This document shows, piece by piece, positions 1 to 8,770 of a stretch of 64,000 bases of DNA. The notes under the pieces were generated by a model, which did not search any database, was not told where the DNA came from, and worked only from the letters and a program-made list of their open reading frames with translations. The stretch covers positions 1-64,000 of the forward strand of contig NZ_JAKRFI010000009.1 of NCBI RefSeq assembly GCF_022348165.1, written 5' to 3'. The position numbers and the translations under genes were made by a program. This stretch comes from Halomonas sp. McH1-25. Its GTDB lineage: Bacteria; Pseudomonadota; Gammaproteobacteria; Pseudomonadales; Halomonadaceae. How positions within the stretch are numbered: position 1 is the first letter of the stretch; every line of letters begins with the position of its first letter.

Positions 1-82
1 ATGCCGAACTCAGCAGTGAAACCGCTCAGCGCCGATGGTAGTGTGGGGTCTCCCCATGCGAGAGTAGGTCATCGTCAGGCAT
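1..82 (+). rRNA. rrf: 5S ribosomal RNA, 3' part
   Basis: The first 82 bases match the conserved 3' half of gammaproteobacterial 5S rRNA: the GCCGATGGTAGTGTGGGGTC block, then CCATGCGAGAGTAGG, ending in CAGGCAT. The 5' part lies outside the window. It is followed directly by a strong terminator, so this is the end of an rRNA operon. Confidence 0.93.
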
Positions 83-93
83 CTTTTCGAAAA

Positions 94-119
94 CCCCAGC
101 CAACCGGCTGGGGTTTTTT
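94..119 (+). terminator. rRNA operon terminator
   Basis: Perfect 8-bp stem (CCCCAGCC / GGCTGGGG) with a 4-base loop followed by six T, 12 bases after the 5S end. Confidence 0.9.
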
Positions 120-138
120 CGTTTGCGGGAAGGAACCC

Positions 139-165
139 TAAAAAGCCCAGCGTGAGCTGGGCTTT
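139..165 (-). terminator. hisC terminator
   Basis: Ten-bp inverted repeat AAAGCCCAGC / GCTGGGCTTT around a 4-base loop. Read on the minus strand it ends in a run of T, and it lies just beyond the hisC stop codon. Confidence 0.75.
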
Positions 166-184
166 ATTTATGCCCGATAGCCGC

Positions 185-1240
185 CTAGCGGCAGAGCCCT
201 TCCAGTGCCTCGATCAGGCTATCCATCTCATCGTCGGTGCCGACGGAAATGCGCATGAAGTCCCGCAGTGCTTCCGTATTGAAATGCCGCACCAGGATTC
301 CGCGTTCGCGTAGCCCGGTGAATAGCTCTCCGGCGTTGAAATCGGGGTGCGTCACGAGCAGGAAATTGGTCTGCGATGGCAGCACGGTAAAGCCCAGGCT
401 CTCCATGCGCTGCCGGGTGCGCTCGCGGGTGGCGATGACCTTCGCCCGGCAGGCATCGAAGTGTGCCCGGTCTTCCAGGGCAGCGACACCGGCGGCAATC
501 GCCAGGCTATCGATGGGGTAGGAGTTGAACGAGTTCTTGACCCGCTCGAGTCCCCCGATCAGCTCGCGTGAACCGATGGCATAACCCAGGCGCAGTCCGG
601 CGAGGCTGCGCGACTTGGAAAAGGTGCCGGTCACCAGCAGGTTGGGATAGCTTGCTACCAGCGGTACGGCGCTCTCGCCGCCGAAGTCGACATAGGCCTC
701 ATCGATCAATACTACGCTGTCACGGTTGCGCTCGAGCAGGCCGGCAATGGCATCGCGACCATGGCCATGCCCTGTCGGGGCGTTGGGGTTGGCAAAGATG
801 ATACCGCCATTGTCGCCGTGCATGGCCTCCAGCGGCACCTGCCAGTGATCATCCAGAGCGAGTGTACGGGACTTGATTGCGTACAGGCGGCAGTAAACCG
901 GGTAGAAGCTGTAGGTGATGCTCGGCATGAGCAGCGGCTTGTCCTGGCGGAAAAAGGCCTGAAAGGCCAATGCCAGAACCTCATCTGAGCCGTTGCCGAC
1001 GAAGACCTGGTCGGTGTCGACCCCATATTCCCTGGCCAGGGCGTCGCGCAGGGCAGTGGCGTCGGGGTCGGGGTAGAGGCGTAGATGATCGGCGGGATAG
1101 CTGCGTAGTGCCTGCTCGACACCGGGCGCCGGTGGATAGGGGTTCTCGTTGGTGTTCAGCTTGATCAGCCGCTCGCGGGGCTGCTCACCGGGGACGTAAG
1201 GTGTCAGCTCGCGTACCTCGGGGCTCCAGAATCTGCTCAT
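185..1240 (-). CDS. hisC: histidinol-phosphate aminotransferase
   Basis: A 351-residue pyridoxal-phosphate aminotransferase of fold type I. It converts imidazole-acetol phosphate to histidinol phosphate using glutamate, in the cytoplasm. The N-terminal SRFWSPEVRELTPYVPGEQ, the KLNTNENPYPPAP block, the FANPNAPTG segment, the VLIDEAYVDF cofactor region and the FSKSRSLAGLRLGYAIG block with the Schiff-base lysine are typical of HisC. The internal ATG at 1240 was preferred to 1252 because it gives the usual family N-terminus. It stands alone, 8 kb from hisBHAF and in the same orientation. Confidence 0.93.
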   Translation of the reverse strand: MSRFWSPEVRELTPYVPGEQPRERLIKLNTNENPYPPAPGVEQALRSYPADHLRLYPDPDATALRDALAREYGVDTDQVFVGNGSDEVLALAFQAFFRQDKPLLMPSITYSFYPVYCRLYAIKSRTLALDDHWQVPLEAMHGDNGGIIFANPNAPTGHGHGRDAIAGLLERNRDSVVLIDEAYVDFGGESAVPLVASYPNLLVTGTFSKSRSLAGLRLGYAIGSRELIGGLERVKNSFNSYPIDSLAIAAGVAALEDRAHFDACRAKVIATRERTRQRMESLGFTVLPSQTNFLLVTHPDFNAGELFTGLRERGILVRHFNTEALRDFMRISVGTDDEMDSLIEALEGLCR

Positions 1241-1351
1241 GACGTCTCGCATCGGTGGGATAGAACGTTATACCAATGGTGACGTGAGCCGCCGGGTCGC
1301 GCAAGCGCCGCCATGTTAGGCTGCTAGCTTTGTTCCGTCCCGGATTCCGTC

Positions 1352-2239
1352 ATGATCGCCAAGATACTTGCCACGCTGCTTCCCGTGTTCCTGATCACTG
1401 GTTGCGGAACGCTCTACGGACGTTACCGAACGCCGGACATTCGGGGGCTCAACACTCTGAACATGGAGTTGTTCGTGCCGCTGCTGGTGTTCGCGGTACT
1501 GGCCGATCGTCAGGCGCCGCTGCAGGATTATGCCTCGCTTGCCTTGGCGGCGGTGATCATCGTGCTCGGTTCGGGCCTGTTGCTGTGGCCTCTGGCGCAC
1601 GTGCTGCGCCTGAATCTGAAGACGTTCCTGCCGCCGATGATGTTCAACAACACCGGCAACATGGGGATTCCTCTGCTGGTCCTGGCGTTTGGCGAAGAGG
1701 CCCTGCCCGCCGCGGTGGTGCTGTTCATCATCGAGATGCTGCTGCACTTTTCGGTGGGCCTGTACATGCTCGATCCACGCACGCCGGTGTGGCGAATACT
1801 GCGCATGCCCATCGTCTTCGCCAGCCTGGCGGGCCTGGTATTCAATCTGGGCGGGATTCCCCTGCCGGGCTGGCTGCTCGAGGCAATGAACATGCTGGGC
1901 GGCGTCAGCATTCCGCTGATGCTGTTCGCCCTCGGGGTACGCATGCTCGATGTCGATTTCAGCGACTGGAAAATCGGCGTACTGGGTGCGGTGGCCTGCC
2001 CATTGAGCGGGCTGATCCTTGCCTGGCCGCTCATCCACTGGCTGGATCTACAGGGGCTTCAGGCGGCATCGCTCTGGGTATTCGCTGCATTGCCTCCGGC
2101 AGTACTCAATTACCTGTTGGCCGAGCAGTACCGCCAGCAACCCCAGCAGGTCGCCTCGCTGGTACTGATCGGCAACCTGGGCAGCCTGCTGGTAATGCCG
2201 GCCGTGCTGGGATTCGTTTTTTCTATGGGGGGCAGTTGA
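1352..2239 (+). CDS. AEC family transporter
   Basis: A 295-residue, very hydrophobic protein with about ten predicted membrane segments in two halves, of the auxin efflux carrier (AEC) family. The PPMMFNNTGNMGIPLLVLAF block matches the conserved asparagine/glycine-rich crossover region of the first bundle, and LPPAVLNYLLAEQY is the equivalent in the second. Bacterial members export small carboxylates or amino acids, but the substrate cannot be read from the sequence. It is divergent from hisC with about 110 bases between the starts. Confidence 0.85.
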   Translation: MIAKILATLLPVFLITGCGTLYGRYRTPDIRGLNTLNMELFVPLLVFAVLADRQAPLQDYASLALAAVIIVLGSGLLLWPLAHVLRLNLKTFLPPMMFNNTGNMGIPLLVLAFGEEALPAAVVLFIIEMLLHFSVGLYMLDPRTPVWRILRMPIVFASLAGLVFNLGGIPLPGWLLEAMNMLGGVSIPLMLFALGVRMLDVDFSDWKIGVLGAVACPLSGLILAWPLIHWLDLQGLQAASLWVFAALPPAVLNYLLAEQYRQQPQQVASLVLIGNLGSLLVMPAVLGFVFSMGGS

Positions 2240-2331
2240 AAGAAACAATGGCTGGCAGACCTTGATTAGTTTTCTAACGATCGCCATGTTGCTTGGCATT
2301 GCCCATCCGAATGCTTGCACAAGGAGATAGC

Positions 2332-3430
2332 ATGGCTTTCGACAAACTGCTTTCACCACTGACCATGGGGCGTCTCGAACTGCCCAACCGCGTGATCATG
2401 GCGCCGCTGACCCGCGCGCGGACACCCGACAGCATCCCGGTCGATCTGCAGGCCACTTATTATGCCCAGCGTGCCGGGGCCGGCCTGATCATCAGTGAAG
2501 CGACCAACATTTCCCCGACGGCGCGTGGCTATGTCTACACGCCGGGGAATCTACACCGATGCGCAGCAAGCCGGCTGGCAGAAGGTCGTCGATGCCGTGC
2601 ACCGCGAAGGCGGTCGCATCGCTCTGCAGCTCTGGCACGTCGGCCGCGTTTCCCATGAAATGGTCCAGCCCGACGGCCAGCAGCCGGTCGCGCCCAGTGC
2701 GCTGCGCGGTGAAGGGGCGCAATGCTTCGTCGAGTTTGCCGACGGCTCTGCCGGGCAACATCCGACCAGTACGCCACGTGCGCTGGAGACCGACGAGATC
2801 CCAGCCCTGATCGATGACTACCGCCAGGCCACCAGGCGCGCCAAGCGGGCCGGATTCGACATGGTCGAGGTGCATGCCGCCAACGCCTATCTGCTGCAGC
2901 AGTTCCTGGCTACCGGCTCGAACAAGCGTACCGACCGTTATGGTGGCAACGTCGTCAATCGGGCCCGCCTGCTGCTGGAAGTCGTCGATGCGGTCAGCCA
3001 GGAAATGGGCGCTGATCGGGTGGGCGTGCGTCTGTCGCCGTTCATCGAGATTTTCGGCCTGACGGATGACGAGCCCGAAGCCATGATGCGCTATCTGGCG
3101 GAGCAGCTGTCGCTGCGCAAGATCGCCTATCTGCACATCAACGAGCCGGACTGGACCGGTGAAGGGCCGCAACTGACGGATGACTTCCGCAGGCAGTTGC
3201 GCGACAGCTTCCATGGGACGCTCATCTATTGCGGGCACTACACGGCGGGGCGGGCCGAGCGCCTCATCGCGGAGGGGCTGGGCGATGCTGCAGCCTTCGG
3301 CCGGCCGTACGTTGCCAACCCCGATCTGGTCGAGCGTTTCCGCCGCGAGGCACCGCTCAACGAGCCTGATCCGGCGACCTTCTATGGCGGTGGTGCCGAG
3401 GGTTACACCGACTATCCGACGCTGGACTGA
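2332..3430 (+). pseudogene. alkene reductase (old yellow enzyme), frameshifted
   Basis: An FMN-dependent old yellow enzyme (NemA/XenB-like ene-reductase) split into two frames. The first frame, from the ATG at 2332 with AAGGAG upstream, carries the N-terminal FDKLLSPLTMGRLELPNRV and reads into NISPTARGYVYTPG. The protein continues in the next frame as GIYTDAQQAGWQ to the stop at 3428-3430. One extra A in GGGGAATC near 2548 explains the break. The rest is intact, including the flavin-site VEVHAANAYLLQQFL and the C-terminal FGRPYVANPDLV. Without the extra base the protein would be about 365 residues, normal for the family. It is either a recent pseudogene or a sequencing error. Confidence 0.85.
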
Positions 3431-3533
3431 TTGGGAGTGTGGTTGGCTCTGTCATCGGACGTAGCTTACCGCTATGCTGTAGCCTAGCTGACTGTAACAG
3501 AGCAGCCTGCACCCATTGGTTAGGAGGAGACAT

Positions 3534-3989
3534 ATGCAGATCAGGACGTTGCTGGCCGGTTCCGCGTTGCTGGCATTGCTGGGCGGTTGTGCAGCCGGCA
3601 CCCAGCAGGGGGAAGCGCCCGACGCAATGACCGCCGAAGATCAGGCGGCGGTCTACGAGGGCACCTTGCCGTGTCGCAACTGTGCGGGCATCGATATCGA
3701 AGTGGCTCTAGAGGGAACCGAGGCATCGGCCGACCCCGAGCGTACCTTCACGCTCGATGCGAATTATCGCGAGCATCCGCAGAACCCGCCCGCTGAAACC
3801 TATCAGGGGCAGTGGGACGTTCTCAGCGGCACGGCTGCCGATCCTGAAGCGACCGTGTACGAGTTGACGCCACAGGGCGAAGGGCAGGTGTATTACTTCC
3901 TCAAGCTCGATGAGAACACGCTCGAACTGATCGATCCTCAGCGTCGTCGTTTCGAAAATGGCGAAATGCTGCGTCTCCAGCGTCAGTAA
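3534..3989 (+). CDS. NlpE-like outer-membrane lipoprotein
   Basis: A 151-residue lipoprotein. The signal peptide ends in a lipobox, LALLGGC. The mature part has YEGTLPCRNCAGIDIEVAL, the CxxC region typical of the N-terminal domain of NlpE (copper resistance and Cpx surface sensing), followed by a small beta-rich domain. The ATG at 3534 has AGGAGG 8 bases upstream. It stands alone and is followed by a strong terminator. NlpE-like is a family assignment; signalling to Cpx is inference. Confidence 0.78.
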   Translation: MQIRTLLAGSALLALLGGCAAGTQQGEAPDAMTAEDQAAVYEGTLPCRNCAGIDIEVALEGTEASADPERTFTLDANYREHPQNPPAETYQGQWDVLSGTAADPEATVYELTPQGEGQVYYFLKLDENTLELIDPQRRRFENGEMLRLQRQ

Positions 3990-4008
3990 TTCGGGTTTTT
4001 CGATCGAT

Positions 4009-4044
4009 GCCAGGGGCGGCCTTCGGGGCCGCCCCTGGCGTTTC
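4009..4044 (+). terminator. terminator after NlpE-like gene
   Basis: Long GC stem GCCAGGGGCGGCC paired with GGCCGCCCCTGGC around a short loop, then GTTTCTG. It lies 20 bases after the stop codon. Confidence 0.75.
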
Positions 4045-4103
4045 TGTGTCTGATGGCGCGGCTGGTAGAATAGGCGTAACGAGGTAGGGGAGACCGAGCC
4101 GCG

Positions 4104-5477
4104 ATGGCCAAAGCGAAGAGCGCTTTCGTATGTACCGAATGTGGCGCCGAGTACACCAAATGGCAGGGGCAATGTGCCAGTTGCCGGGAATGGAACACGC
4201 TGAGCGAGGTGCGTCTGGCGCCGTCGCGCCCGGGAGCAAGCGCTGCCGCCAGTGGACGTAGCGGTTATGCGGGCATCGTATCGCGAGAGGTCGTCGACCT
4301 GTCCGCCGTGGACCTCACCGAGGTGCCCCGATTGTCGTCGACGTTCGGCGAGTTCGACCGTGTACTGGGCGGTGGCTTGGTGCCTGGCTCCGCCGTATTG
4401 CTCGGGGGCAACCCGGGGGCCGGCAAGTCGACGCTGCTGTTGCAGGTGGCATGCAAGCTGGCCCAACAGCGCCGCGTACTGTACGTGACCGGGGAGGAAT
4501 CGCTGTCGCAGGTGGCGATGCGCGCCCACCGGCTGCAACTGCCGGTGCAGGGCCTGAAGATGCTCGCCGAAACCAGCATCGAGACCATCCTGGGCGTCGC
4601 CGAACGCGAGAAGCCGGAAATCCTGATCATCGACTCCATCCAGACCATGCATCTGGAGGACATCAGCTCGGCACCCGGCGGCGTGGCCCAGGTGCGCGAG
4701 TCGGCCAGTGCGCTCACGCGTTTCGCCAAACAGTCCAATACCGTGCTGCTGTTGGTCGGGCATGTCACCAAGGATGGCACCTTGGCCGGCCCCAAAGTAC
4801 TGGAGCACATGATCGACGCTTCGCTGCTGCTGGAAGGCGGAGCGGATTCGCGGTTCCGGACTCTGCGCGGCCAGAAGAACCGTTTCGGAGCGGTCAATGA
4901 GCTAGGCGTGTTCGCCATGCTCGAGCACGGCATGAAGGAAGTGAAGAATCCCAGTGCGATCTTCCTCTCGCGTGCCGAGGAACAGGCGCCGGGTAGTTTG
5001 GTCATGGTGGTCTGGGAAGGCACCCGGCCGATCCTCGTCGAGGTGCAGGCACTGGTCGACGAATCCGCCCTCGGCAATCCGCGCCGCGTAGCGGTGGGGG
5101 TCGATGGCAACCGCTTGGCTATGCTGCTGGCGGTGCTGCACAAACACGGTGGATTGTTCACCGGCGATCAGGACGTCTTCCTCAACGTCGTAGGGGGCGT
5201 CAAGGTGCTCGAGACCAGTGCCGACCTGGCCGTACTGCTGGCAGTGGTATCGAGCTTGCAGAATCGCTCGTTGCCGCGTGAACTGGTGGTATTCGGCGAA
5301 GTGGGCTTGTCTGGTGAGATACGGCCGGTGCCCAGTGGCCAGGAGCGCATCGTCGAAGCGGCCAAGCATGGCTTCACCCGGGCCATCGTACCCAAAGCCA
5401 ACGTGCCCAAGACGATACCTGACGGCATGCAGGTGACCGCCGTCGACAAGCTCGCCGAAGCGCTGGAAGCGCTATGA
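4104..5477 (+). CDS. radA: DNA repair protein RadA
   Basis: A 457-residue RadA, a RecA-related ATPase that drives branch migration of recombination intermediates. It has the N-terminal zinc finger (Cys10, 13, 24 and 27), a Walker A GGNPGAGKST near residue 100, a Walker B ILIIDSIQT, the RadA-specific KNRFG motif and the C-terminal Lon-protease-like domain. The length is normal for the family. It is the first gene of a plus-strand group with selD and mnmH downstream. Confidence 0.96.
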   Translation: MAKAKSAFVCTECGAEYTKWQGQCASCREWNTLSEVRLAPSRPGASAAASGRSGYAGIVSREVVDLSAVDLTEVPRLSSTFGEFDRVLGGGLVPGSAVLLGGNPGAGKSTLLLQVACKLAQQRRVLYVTGEESLSQVAMRAHRLQLPVQGLKMLAETSIETILGVAEREKPEILIIDSIQTMHLEDISSAPGGVAQVRESASALTRFAKQSNTVLLLVGHVTKDGTLAGPKVLEHMIDASLLLEGGADSRFRTLRGQKNRFGAVNELGVFAMLEHGMKEVKNPSAIFLSRAEEQAPGSLVMVVWEGTRPILVEVQALVDESALGNPRRVAVGVDGNRLAMLLAVLHKHGGLFTGDQDVFLNVVGGVKVLETSADLAVLLAVVSSLQNRSLPRELVVFGEVGLSGEIRPVPSGQERIVEAAKHGFTRAIVPKANVPKTIPDGMQVTAVDKLAEALEAL

Positions 5478-5532
5478 GGCTGCAGTATGTTACTGCGGTA
5501 GAATGCTATGACAGTTTGCAAGGAGGTAACCG

Positions 5533-6570
5533 ATGAGCGCCATTCGCCTGACCCAATATAGCCATGGAGCCGGTTGCGGCTGCAAGATCGCCCCCGACGT
5601 TCTCGACGGCATTCTCAGCAAGGCCGGCCCCGGGGCCAGCAATGCACGCCTGATCGTGGGCAATCAGGGGCGCGAGGATGCGGCCGTCTACGATCTGGGC
5701 GACGGACGCGGAATGATCGCGACGACCGATTTCTTCATGCCCATCGTCGACGATCCGTTCGACTTCGGCCGCATCGCAGCGACCAACGCCATCAGCGACG
5801 TCTACGCCATGGGCGGCACGCCGGTCATGGCCTTGGGTATCCTCGGTTGGCCACTCGACAAGCTCGGCGCCGATATCGCCGGGGACGTGGTGGCCGGCGC
5901 CCAGTCGGTATGCCGCGAACTGGGGCTAGCCCTGGCCGGGGGGCATTCGATCGATGCGCCCGAGCCGATCTTCGGTCTGTCCGTCAACGGCCTGGTCGAT
6001 CTCGACTACCTCAAGCTCAACAAGGGGGCACAGCCCGGCGATCTGCTTTACCTCACCAAGCCGCTGGGCGTCGGGTTGCTTACCACTGCCGAAAAGAAAG
6101 GCCTGCTCGAAATCGGTCATCACGATCTGGCGCGCGAGACCATGCTGGTCCCCAATGTCATCGGCAGCGAGTTGGCCCGCGTATCCGGCGTGCACGCCAT
6201 GACCGACGTGACCGGCTTCGGGCTGGCCGGCCATCTGGCTGAAGTGTGCGCCGCCAGTGGCGTCAAGGCACGCATCGACTTCAAGCAGTTGCCGCGCTTG
6301 GCAGAGGCCGAAGCCTACCGCCGGCAGGGTGCCGTGCCGGGGGGGAGCGAACGCAACCGCAATGCGCTGGGCAGTAAATTGCCGGCCATGGACGAAGCTC
6401 ACTGGCAGTGGTTGTGCGATCCGCAGACCTCCGGTGGCCTGTTGCTCGCCGTGCATCCATCCTGGGCCGACGATGTCGAGCGTATCGGACGAGCCTATGA
6501 GCTCGACCTGAAGCCCTTTGGCGAATGTCTCAAGGCCGATGGCGAGGCCCTGATCGAGGTGCGTGGATGA
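5533..6570 (+). CDS. selD: selenide, water dikinase
   Basis: A 345-residue SelD, which makes selenophosphate from selenide and ATP. The N-terminal SHGAGCGCKIAPDVL carries the catalytic Cys/Lys pair; this copy uses cysteine, not selenocysteine. The metal- and ATP-binding aspartates are in IATTDFFMPIVDDPFDFGRIA. AAGGAGGT lies 7 bases before the ATG. It overlaps mnmH by 4 bases (ATGA), so the two are translationally coupled. Selenophosphate here is probably used for tRNA selenation. Confidence 0.96.
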   Translation: MSAIRLTQYSHGAGCGCKIAPDVLDGILSKAGPGASNARLIVGNQGREDAAVYDLGDGRGMIATTDFFMPIVDDPFDFGRIAATNAISDVYAMGGTPVMALGILGWPLDKLGADIAGDVVAGAQSVCRELGLALAGGHSIDAPEPIFGLSVNGLVDLDYLKLNKGAQPGDLLYLTKPLGVGLLTTAEKKGLLEIGHHDLARETMLVPNVIGSELARVSGVHAMTDVTGFGLAGHLAEVCAASGVKARIDFKQLPRLAEAEAYRRQGAVPGGSERNRNALGSKLPAMDEAHWQWLCDPQTSGGLLLAVHPSWADDVERIGRAYELDLKPFGECLKADGEALIEVRG

Positions 6571-7658
6571 CACTACCTCTGGTCGAGCCGGATCTTGAGT
6601 GGCTCCGCCAGGGACGGCGGTTGATCGATGTGCGGGCGCCGGTCGAGTTTGCCCAAGGGGCGCTGCCTGGCGCCATCAACCTGCCATTGATGGGTGACGA
6701 AGAGCGTCGCCAGGTGGGCATCTGCTACAAGCAGGAAGGTCAACGGGCAGCGATCGCCCTGGGGCAACGGCTGGTCTCCGGCGGGATTCGCCGCTCACGG
6801 CTGTCCGCCTGGCGTCAGGCGCTCGAGGCGCATCCCGATGCGCTCATCTACTGCTATCGGGGCGGCCTGCGTTCGCAGATCGTCCAGCAGTGGCTGGCCG
6901 ACGACGGCATCGAGCAGCCGCGTATCCGCGGTGGCTGGAAGGCCATGCGCCAGGCGCTGTGCTCGCGTATCGATGCCGCCGCCGAACGTCCCTTGCTGGT
7001 GGTGGGCGGCTTGACCGGCTGCGCCAAGACCGAGTTGATCCAGCAGCTCGACACGGGACTCGACCTGGAAGCGTGTGCGCGACACAAGGGTTCGGCCTTT
7101 GGCCGGCACCCTCTGCCCGCGCCCGTGCAGATCGATTTCGAGCACGCCATGGGGTTGCGCCTGCTGAGCATACCGGGGCCCTGCGTGGTCGAGGATGAGT
7201 CGCGCCACATAGGTAATATCAACGTGCCGCTGACATTCTGGCAGGCGATGGAGCGTGCGCCACGCATTCGCGTCGAGATGCCGCTGGATTGGCGCTTGGC
7301 GCGCATCCACAAGGACTATATCGAGGACCTGTGGACGATCTATGCCGGCCAATATGGCGAGTGGCTGGGCTGGGCGCTGATGCGTAAGCAGTTGAGCTGC
7401 GCCTTGGGCCGGTTGCGCAAAAGGCTCGGCGGTGCACGGTTGGCGCGCCTGCAGCGCCTTCAGCAGCTGGCGTTTCGCGAGCACGAACGGGGCAATTCCC
7501 AGGCACACGAGGCTTGGTTGGCGCCGCTGCTCACTGAGTACTACGACCCGATGTATCGCTACCAGCTCGAAAAACAGCACAAGGCATTCTTGTACGTCGG
7601 CGACTGGGAAAGTTGCCTGGCGTTCGCTCGCGACTGGCAGGATCGCCAGCCGGGCTGA
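6567..7658 (+). CDS. mnmH: tRNA 2-selenouridine synthase
   Basis: A 363-residue MnmH (SelU/YbbB), which replaces sulfur by selenium at the wobble 2-thiouridine of Lys, Glu and Gln tRNAs. The N-terminal rhodanese domain has the catalytic-loop cysteine in LIYCYRGGLRSQ. A P-loop follows (VVGGLTGCAKTEL), where the usual GKT is AKT. The start at 6567 (MTLPLVEPD) overlaps the selD stop. Confidence 0.94.
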   Translation: MTLPLVEPDLEWLRQGRRLIDVRAPVEFAQGALPGAINLPLMGDEERRQVGICYKQEGQRAAIALGQRLVSGGIRRSRLSAWRQALEAHPDALIYCYRGGLRSQIVQQWLADDGIEQPRIRGGWKAMRQALCSRIDAAAERPLLVVGGLTGCAKTELIQQLDTGLDLEACARHKGSAFGRHPLPAPVQIDFEHAMGLRLLSIPGPCVVEDESRHIGNINVPLTFWQAMERAPRIRVEMPLDWRLARIHKDYIEDLWTIYAGQYGEWLGWALMRKQLSCALGRLRKRLGGARLARLQRLQQLAFREHERGNSQAHEAWLAPLLTEYYDPMYRYQLEKQHKAFLYVGDWESCLAFARDWQDRQPG

Positions 7659-7661
7659 CCT

Positions 7662-8357
7662 TCACCCCACGGGGCTTGCCAGCCAGCGCAGCATGACACG
7701 GTCGAGCAGCGCAGCGAGTTGGTCGAAACGCCGAGGGTCGGCCAGGATTTCCTCGCGGCTCTGGACGTAGGGCCCCTGCTGGTGTTCCAGGTCTGTCGGC
7801 GCATGGCTGAGCAGCGACTCGACGCTGCTGTGGGTCGCCTCCAGGCGGCACTGCAAGCCGACCACGCGGCCGCGGTCCCAGGCGAAGCCCTGCACCGGAC
7901 TGGCCGAGCTGGCCCCCAGCGGTAGCGCATCGTCGGGCAGGCCGAAGATGTCCCGGTGCCAATGGAAGGCCTCGAAGTGCTCGGGCAGGTCGAAAGGACT
8001 GTCCGGTGCCAGCGTCACGGTATGCCAGCCGGTCTCGGCATAGGTGCCCCGCGACACGACGGCACCCAGGCCGGCGGCGATCAGGCGGGCCCCGAAGCCG
8101 ATCCCCAGGATCGGCTTGCCGCTTTTCAGGGCGCGGTTGACCAGTTTCTTCTCGCGGCGCAGCCAGGGATGACGTTCGGTGTCGTCGAGTTCCTGCGGAC
8201 CGTCGAGTAGGATCAATCCGTCGCAATCCTCGAGCCGTGGCGGTACTTCGCCAGCATACAGGTGACAGGTATTGTGGCTGTGTCCCATCCCGGTGAGCCA
8301 ATCGGCCAGGCGGGCGGGGCCATCATAGGCAGCGTGCTGTAGAAAGTAGATATGCAT
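7662..8357 (-). CDS. class I glutamine amidotransferase-like protein, catalytic residues lost
   Basis: A 231-residue protein with the fold of GuaA-type amidotransferase domains. The nucleophile elbow, normally GICLGxQ, reads LGIGFGARLIAAGLG, so the catalytic Cys is Gly. The catalytic His, normally in QFHPE, is also gone: GLQCRLEATHSSVE has Arg there and keeps only the Glu. It probably does not hydrolyse glutamine and may act as a binding protein, or it has drifted. The start MHIYFLQHAAYDG at 8357 matches the family N-terminus. Confidence 0.75.
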   Translation of the reverse strand: MHIYFLQHAAYDGPARLADWLTGMGHSHNTCHLYAGEVPPRLEDCDGLILLDGPQELDDTERHPWLRREKKLVNRALKSGKPILGIGFGARLIAAGLGAVVSRGTYAETGWHTVTLAPDSPFDLPEHFEAFHWHRDIFGLPDDALPLGASSASPVQGFAWDRGRVVGLQCRLEATHSSVESLLSHAPTDLEHQQGPYVQSREEILADPRRFDQLAALLDRVMLRWLASPVG

Positions 8358-8448
8358 GATGACGTCATGATGGTTAAGCTCGGCGGCAGCGTCCAGTACT
8401 GGATGGCCGGCGAGCCGGATTTTGTAAAGGCTTCTGGTGAGGTGGGGC

Positions 8449-8745
8449 ATGTCCCGGAGTGAATTGCTGGAGCAGATCTATACCATCGTGTCGCGTATTC
8501 CCGAGGGACGCGTGACGACCTACGGCCGTATAGCGAAAATGACCGATGGCGCTACGGCTCGCATGGTCGGGCGTGCCATGGGGCAGTTGCCCGATGGGCA
8601 TGGCTTGCCCTGGCACCGGGTCGTCAATGCCAGTCTCAAGGTCACCGAGCATGACGGTGCGGTACGTCAACGCGAGCGACTGCGGGCAGAAGGGGTGGTC
8701 TTCGATGCGCGAGGGCGCATCGATGCCGAACTGTTGTGGCCCTGA
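8449..8745 (+). CDS. alkyltransferase-like protein (MGMT family, no active Cys)
   Basis: A 98-residue protein made only of the DNA-binding domain of O6-methylguanine-DNA methyltransferases. The methyl-acceptor motif PCHRV is PWHRV, with Trp in place of the catalytic Cys, as in Atl proteins. These flip out O6-alkylguanine and hand the lesion to nucleotide excision repair without repairing it. YGRIAKMTDGATARMVGRAM is the helix-turn-helix with the arginine finger. Start at 8449 after GGTGGGG. Confidence 0.9.
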   Translation: MSRSELLEQIYTIVSRIPEGRVTTYGRIAKMTDGATARMVGRAMGQLPDGHGLPWHRVVNASLKVTEHDGAVRQRERLRAEGVVFDARGRIDAELLWP

Positions 8746-8770
8746 CATGAACGTAACCAAGGAAACCGAT

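Noticed and set aside
1330..2265. Second long frame across the AEC transporter gene
   Set aside because: A shadow in another frame of GC-rich DNA; the AEC protein has clear family features.
3708..4808. Long minus-strand frame across the NlpE-like and radA genes
   Set aside because: It crosses a terminator and two well-supported plus-strand genes, with a shadow-like composition.
5533..6570. Selenocysteine in SelD
   Set aside because: The active-site codon is TGC (Cys); there is no in-frame TGA.
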